From an uncultured Alphaproteobacteria bacterium (GTDB lineage Bacteria; Pseudomonadota; Alphaproteobacteria; Puniceispirillales; Marisalimonadaceae), in contig CAKZQZ010000007.1 in the NCBI GenBank assembly GCA_937142855.1, positions 1-34,955 of the forward strand: a stretch of 34,955 nucleotides of DNA, given 5' to 3'. Within the stretch, counting starts at the first letter, position 1, and each line of letters begins with the position of its first letter. The position numbers were made by a program, and so were the translations under genes. The notes beneath the pieces were generated by a model that searched no databases, was not told where the DNA came from, and saw only the letters and a program-made list of their open reading frames with translations. This document shows, piece after piece, positions 32,003-34,955 of this stretch.

Positions 32003-32893
32003 ATGACAAACAAATCAATTGATGGAATTGCTGCAACTTTTCTAATAGTTTTTTCAATCTTACTTGGCCTTAACCAAGTTCTTGTAAAATTAGTAAACGT
32101 CGGCATGCATCCAATCTTTCAAGTTGCCCTTAGATCAACTTTAGCAATCATTCCCATTTTAATTTATTGCTACTTCACAAAGAAAAAAATAAATTTTTTT
32201 GATGGTAGTTTGTTGCCAGGTTTAATTGCCGGAGTTCTTTTTGCAGTAGAGTTTATTTTACTATTTACAGCTCTTGATTATTCTACAGTGACTCGCGTTT
32301 CATTAATATTTTATACTATGCCAGTATGGTTAACGATTGCCGCTCATTTTCTCATTAAGGATGACCGTCTTAACCTTAATAAATCTATTGGTTTAATTAT
32401 AGCTTTTGTAGGATTAGTTTTTGCAGTTTATCAACCCATAACTAACTATGATATTAGACAGTTTTACGGAGATTTGTTTTCTTTACTTGCCAGTTTCTGC
32501 TGGGCCATTATAGCTATAATGCTTAAAACAACTCGATTAACAAGATCCATTCCAGAGACGCAACTTTTATATCAACTTATTGTTTCCGGCATTATTTTAT
32601 TACCTGTTTCATTTATGCTTGATGATTACATAAGAGAGTTGGACGCACAACTAACACTCATTTTTTCTTTTCAGGTTATTGTAATAATGTGTTTAGGTTT
32701 TATAGGCTGGTTATGGGTAATGTCCAAGTATTCCGCTAGCAGCACCAGCTCTTTTGCTTTTTTAACTCCAATATCAGGTGTTATGTTTGGCTGGCTGATA
32801 ATGAATGACGTCATTAATGAACAAATATTTATTTCATTATTTCTTACATGTCTTGGAATTTATATAATTAACAAAAAAAATAATCAAAATTGA
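32003..32893 (+). CDS. EamA/DMT family transporter
   Basis: 296 residues with ten predicted membrane helices and two EamA repeats; the first contains FILLFTALDYSTVTRVSLIFYTMPVWLTIAAHF with the polar dyad residues, and the second ends with YSASSTSSFAFLTPISGVMFGWLIM. It is a substrate-unknown drug/metabolite-type carrier. The gap to the SDR gene is only 12 bases, without a Shine-Dalgarno sequence, so the two are likely co-expressed and this would carry the substrate or product of the nearby enzymes. Its end faces the helicase gene with 74 bases between; I saw no clear terminator there. Confidence 0.87.
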   Translation: MTNKSIDGIAATFLIVFSILLGLNQVLVKLVNVGMHPIFQVALRSTLAIIPILIYCYFTKKKINFFDGSLLPGLIAGVLFAVEFILLFTALDYSTVTRVSLIFYTMPVWLTIAAHFLIKDDRLNLNKSIGLIIAFVGLVFAVYQPITNYDIRQFYGDLFSLLASFCWAIIAIMLKTTRLTRSIPETQLLYQLIVSGIILLPVSFMLDDYIRELDAQLTLIFSFQVIVIMCLGFIGWLWVMSKYSASSTSSFAFLTPISGVMFGWLIMNDVINEQIFISLFLTCLGIYIINKKNNQN

Positions 32894-32967
32894 CGTAGGT
32901 AAAAACTTAATTTTTAAAAACTTTGTCCTTTTACTTAATCTTTTTGCTGAATACTTTACCAGACCTA

Positions 32968-34821
32968 CTAAATTATTTTTTGTTTTTTTCTTCTGCTCAA
33001 AGACTTTTTCTTTTTACTCTTAGTATCAAAAGATACATTATTTTTATTTTCTGCATTATCTGTAGACGGTGTTTGTTTTGTTCTTCTTTTCTCTGAATTT
33101 CTCCACCTATCTGATTTTCTTTTACCTTGGAAGCTCTTTGAACCTTCTTCTCTTGAAGTTTTGAAAACAGACCTATCATCTACTTTTTTAAACCTATTCT
33201 TATTATCTTTACTTGAAGAAACAAACGCAGGAGGTTTTGTAAGAATTTTGACCATTATATGACGTTCTATGGGTTTTTTATCTTTTGAAAAAGCCTTTAA
33301 TGTGTCTGATTTTTTTTCAGAGATTTCAACGAGTGTAACTTTTGGCTGAATTTTAATTGAACCAATATCTCTCTTAGATAAGTTACCAGCTTTACATAAC
33401 ATCGCTACTAACCACCTAGGCTCTGCAGTTTCTTCTTTACCAACTGATAGCTCAAACCAAATACTATCTTCAAAACCGTTTTTAGATGAACTCAGGTTCT
33501 TTTTATCATTTGGATCTCGCAAGTCCTCCGGTGCAGACAAATCCTTGCCAATTAACCTATAATAAGCAACTGCTAGTTGCTCTATAGTATTTTTTGAGGT
33601 CAAATCGTCAACAAAAGCTTTTTCATCTTCTGTGATTGGATCTTCTAGAATTTTATTTTCAACAATTCTTTTTCTGTCTTCCTTTAGAATTTCATCTCTC
33701 GAAGGAGGTGATAACCAAGTTGGTTTGATATTTGCCTGTGCAAAAAGTCGTTCAGCTATTCTTGATCGGTTATGCGGTACTAAAACAGCGCAAACACCTT
33801 TCCTTCCCGCTCTACCCGTACGTCCACTTCGATGAAGTAAAGTGTCAGAAGTTCTTGGGATATCAGCATGAATAACTAAATCAAGATTAGGTAGATCTAA
33901 ACCTCTAGCAGCTACATCAGTGGCAACACAAACTCTTGCCTTAGATGTTCTCATTGCTTGCAAAGCCATATTTCTTTCATTTTGGCTTAACTCTCCAGAC
34001 AAGGCTACGGCAGATATACCTCTGTTAGTCAATCGACTAGTCATGTGATTAACAGCTACCCTAGTAGCGCAAAAAACAATAGCGTTAGTAGCTTCATAAT
34101 ATCTTAGAGTATTGATGATAGCATTCTCTTGATCACTCATGATTATCTTGTAAGCCTTATAATCTATGTCTACATGTTGTGAGTTAGATTGCCCAACCGA
34201 TATTCTAATAGCTTCTTTTTGATAACGTTTGGCTAAATTAGCTATACCTTTCGACACAGTTGCAGAAAACATTAAAGTTTGTCTTTCTACAGGAGTTGTG
34301 TCTAAAATGGCTTCAAGGTCTTCCCTGAAACCCATATCCAACATTTCATCCGCTTCATCTAATACAACAGTCTTAATATTTGATACCTTGAAATAATTTC
34401 TTTCTATATGATCTCTTAATCTTCCAGGGGTCCCTACAACAATATTAGGTTTTGTTTCTAAGTTTCTTCTTTCAGCTCTTATATCCATTCCACCCACGCA
34501 AGAAACTATTTTTGCATCTAAAGAATCTAAAACCCATGTTAATTCGTTTTTAACTTGCAAAGCCAATTCCCTTGTAGGGACAATAATAAGAGCTTCAGGT
34601 GATTGAGGAGTTTTAAATACTTTGTTTCCAGCCAAAAGATTTTCTACGATTGCAAATCCAAATGCTATAGTTTTACCAGAACCTGTTTGTGCAGATACCA
34701 ACAAGTCTAACCCAGAATAACTTTCTTTACTCACTTCTTCTTGGACAGGAGTTAATTTTTCGTACCCCCTATCTTTCATTGCTTTTACAATAGGTGCAGG
34801 TATTCCAGACGCTTCTAACAT
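32968..34821 (-). CDS. deaD: DEAD-box ATP-dependent RNA helicase, DeaD/CsdA type
   Basis: 617 residues. All helicase motifs are present: Q-motif TPVQEE (24-29), Walker A AQTGSGKT (44-51), PTRELA (82-87), DEAD (155-158), SAT (186-188) and HRSGRTGRAGRKG near residue 331. Beyond the two RecA-like domains is a DbpA-like RNA-binding module (WLVAMLCKAGNLSKRDIGSI, ~460-480), the mark of DeaD/CsdA, and a lysine/arginine-rich tail from ~540 to the end for RNA contact. DeaD helps ribosome assembly and mRNA unwinding at low temperature. The gene is complete. The ATG lacks a clear Shine-Dalgarno sequence; the 134 bases upstream to the window edge hold only AT-rich sequence where I see no gene. Confidence 0.93.
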   Translation of the reverse strand: MLEASGIPAPIVKAMKDRGYEKLTPVQEEVSKESYSGLDLLVSAQTGSGKTIAFGFAIVENLLAGNKVFKTPQSPEALIIVPTRELALQVKNELTWVLDSLDAKIVSCVGGMDIRAERRNLETKPNIVVGTPGRLRDHIERNYFKVSNIKTVVLDEADEMLDMGFREDLEAILDTTPVERQTLMFSATVSKGIANLAKRYQKEAIRISVGQSNSQHVDIDYKAYKIIMSDQENAIINTLRYYEATNAIVFCATRVAVNHMTSRLTNRGISAVALSGELSQNERNMALQAMRTSKARVCVATDVAARGLDLPNLDLVIHADIPRTSDTLLHRSGRTGRAGRKGVCAVLVPHNRSRIAERLFAQANIKPTWLSPPSRDEILKEDRKRIVENKILEDPITEDEKAFVDDLTSKNTIEQLAVAYYRLIGKDLSAPEDLRDPNDKKNLSSSKNGFEDSIWFELSVGKEETAEPRWLVAMLCKAGNLSKRDIGSIKIQPKVTLVEISEKKSDTLKAFSKDKKPIERHIMVKILTKPPAFVSSSKDNKNRFKKVDDRSVFKTSREEGSKSFQGKRKSDRWRNSEKRRTKQTPSTDNAENKNNVSFDTKSKKKKSLSRRKKQKII

Positions 34822-34955
34822 TGTTATCTTTCAGAATTCACAAGAGTTTTATTATTTAAAGAATTTAGAATATTTTTTTCATATACTAAATTAAAATATA
34901 CTAGAATGATGTTTTAGTCTTCAATATCAATAAAGTAAAGCATTTGAAATCTTAA

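Noticed and set aside
32894-32967. GTAGGT and ACCTAC sequences between the EamA carrier and the helicase gene as a terminator
   Set aside because: The arms are about 60 bases apart with no stable stem between, and the intervening sequence is AT-rich without consistent pairing.
1-34955. CRISPR array, tRNA, rRNA, insertion sequence or integrase
   Set aside because: I scanned for regular repeat-spacer patterns, cloverleaf-like conserved loops and transposase motifs and saw none; gaps between genes are too short for most of these.

Overview
The window is a gene-dense, very AT-rich stretch with short intergenic gaps, many overlapping start and stop codons, and 35 protein genes, one of them cut by the left edge. 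Protein content points to a free-living marine alphaproteobacterium with a streamlined genome, of the AEGEAN-169, HIMB59 or SAR116 kind. This placement is inferred from base composition and gene families and was not tested. I saw no rRNA, tRNA, CRISPR array, insertion sequence or prophage gene, and no gene-free gap reaches 300 bases.

Left part (1-7761): the end of a fused 3-dehydroshikimate dehydratase (quiC type) abuts, stop codon against stop codon, a class III nucleotide cyclase with a C-terminal TPR region. Upstream of the cyclase, on the minus strand, lies a likely operon: a TauD-type dioxygenase, a cupin, a DsbA-fold isomerase, glutaryl-CoA dehydrogenase, LrgA and LrgB. This looks like catabolism of aromatic compounds or other organic acids, but no complete pathway is present.

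Middle part (7845-16752): plus-strand genes for an amidohydrolase, a luciferase-like flavin oxidoreductase, a DUF3833 lipoprotein, a chalcone-isomerase-like exported protein, the septation-related membrane protein YciB, an enolase-superfamily enzyme, an alpha/beta hydrolase and an EamA transporter. A minus-strand HIT protein and a plus-strand M20 carbamoyl-amino-acid or allantoate-type hydrolase follow.

Sugar block (16770-27161): the clearest functional unit. Minus-strand genes encode a GtsA-like sugar-binding protein, two permeases and an ATPase, then zwf, pgl and edd, so uptake is joined to the upper Entner-Doudoroff route from glucose 6-phosphate to 2-keto-3-deoxy-6-phosphogluconate. A response regulator and histidine kinase are transcribed divergently from it, as expected if they control it. 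A helical-turn-spaced direct repeat lies in the shared promoter region, and a strong stem-loop sits between the binding-protein gene and the first permease. The KDPG aldolase and a glucokinase are not in the window.

Right part (27232-32893): a beta-hydroxyacid dehydrogenase with features of sulfolactaldehyde reductase (YihU), then, convergent to it, an operon for a two-subunit ThDP decarboxylase of the ComD/ComE (sulfopyruvate or phosphonopyruvate decarboxylase) family, a Gfo/Idh/MocA oxidoreductase and a short-chain dehydrogenase. A second short-chain dehydrogenase and a DMT transporter are transcribed divergently. I propose a pathway for a C3 sulfonate or similar 2-oxo acid. This is the best candidate for an undescribed system here. 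Both short-chain dehydrogenases have lost canonical catalytic residues. The window ends with a complete DEAD-box RNA helicase of DeaD type.
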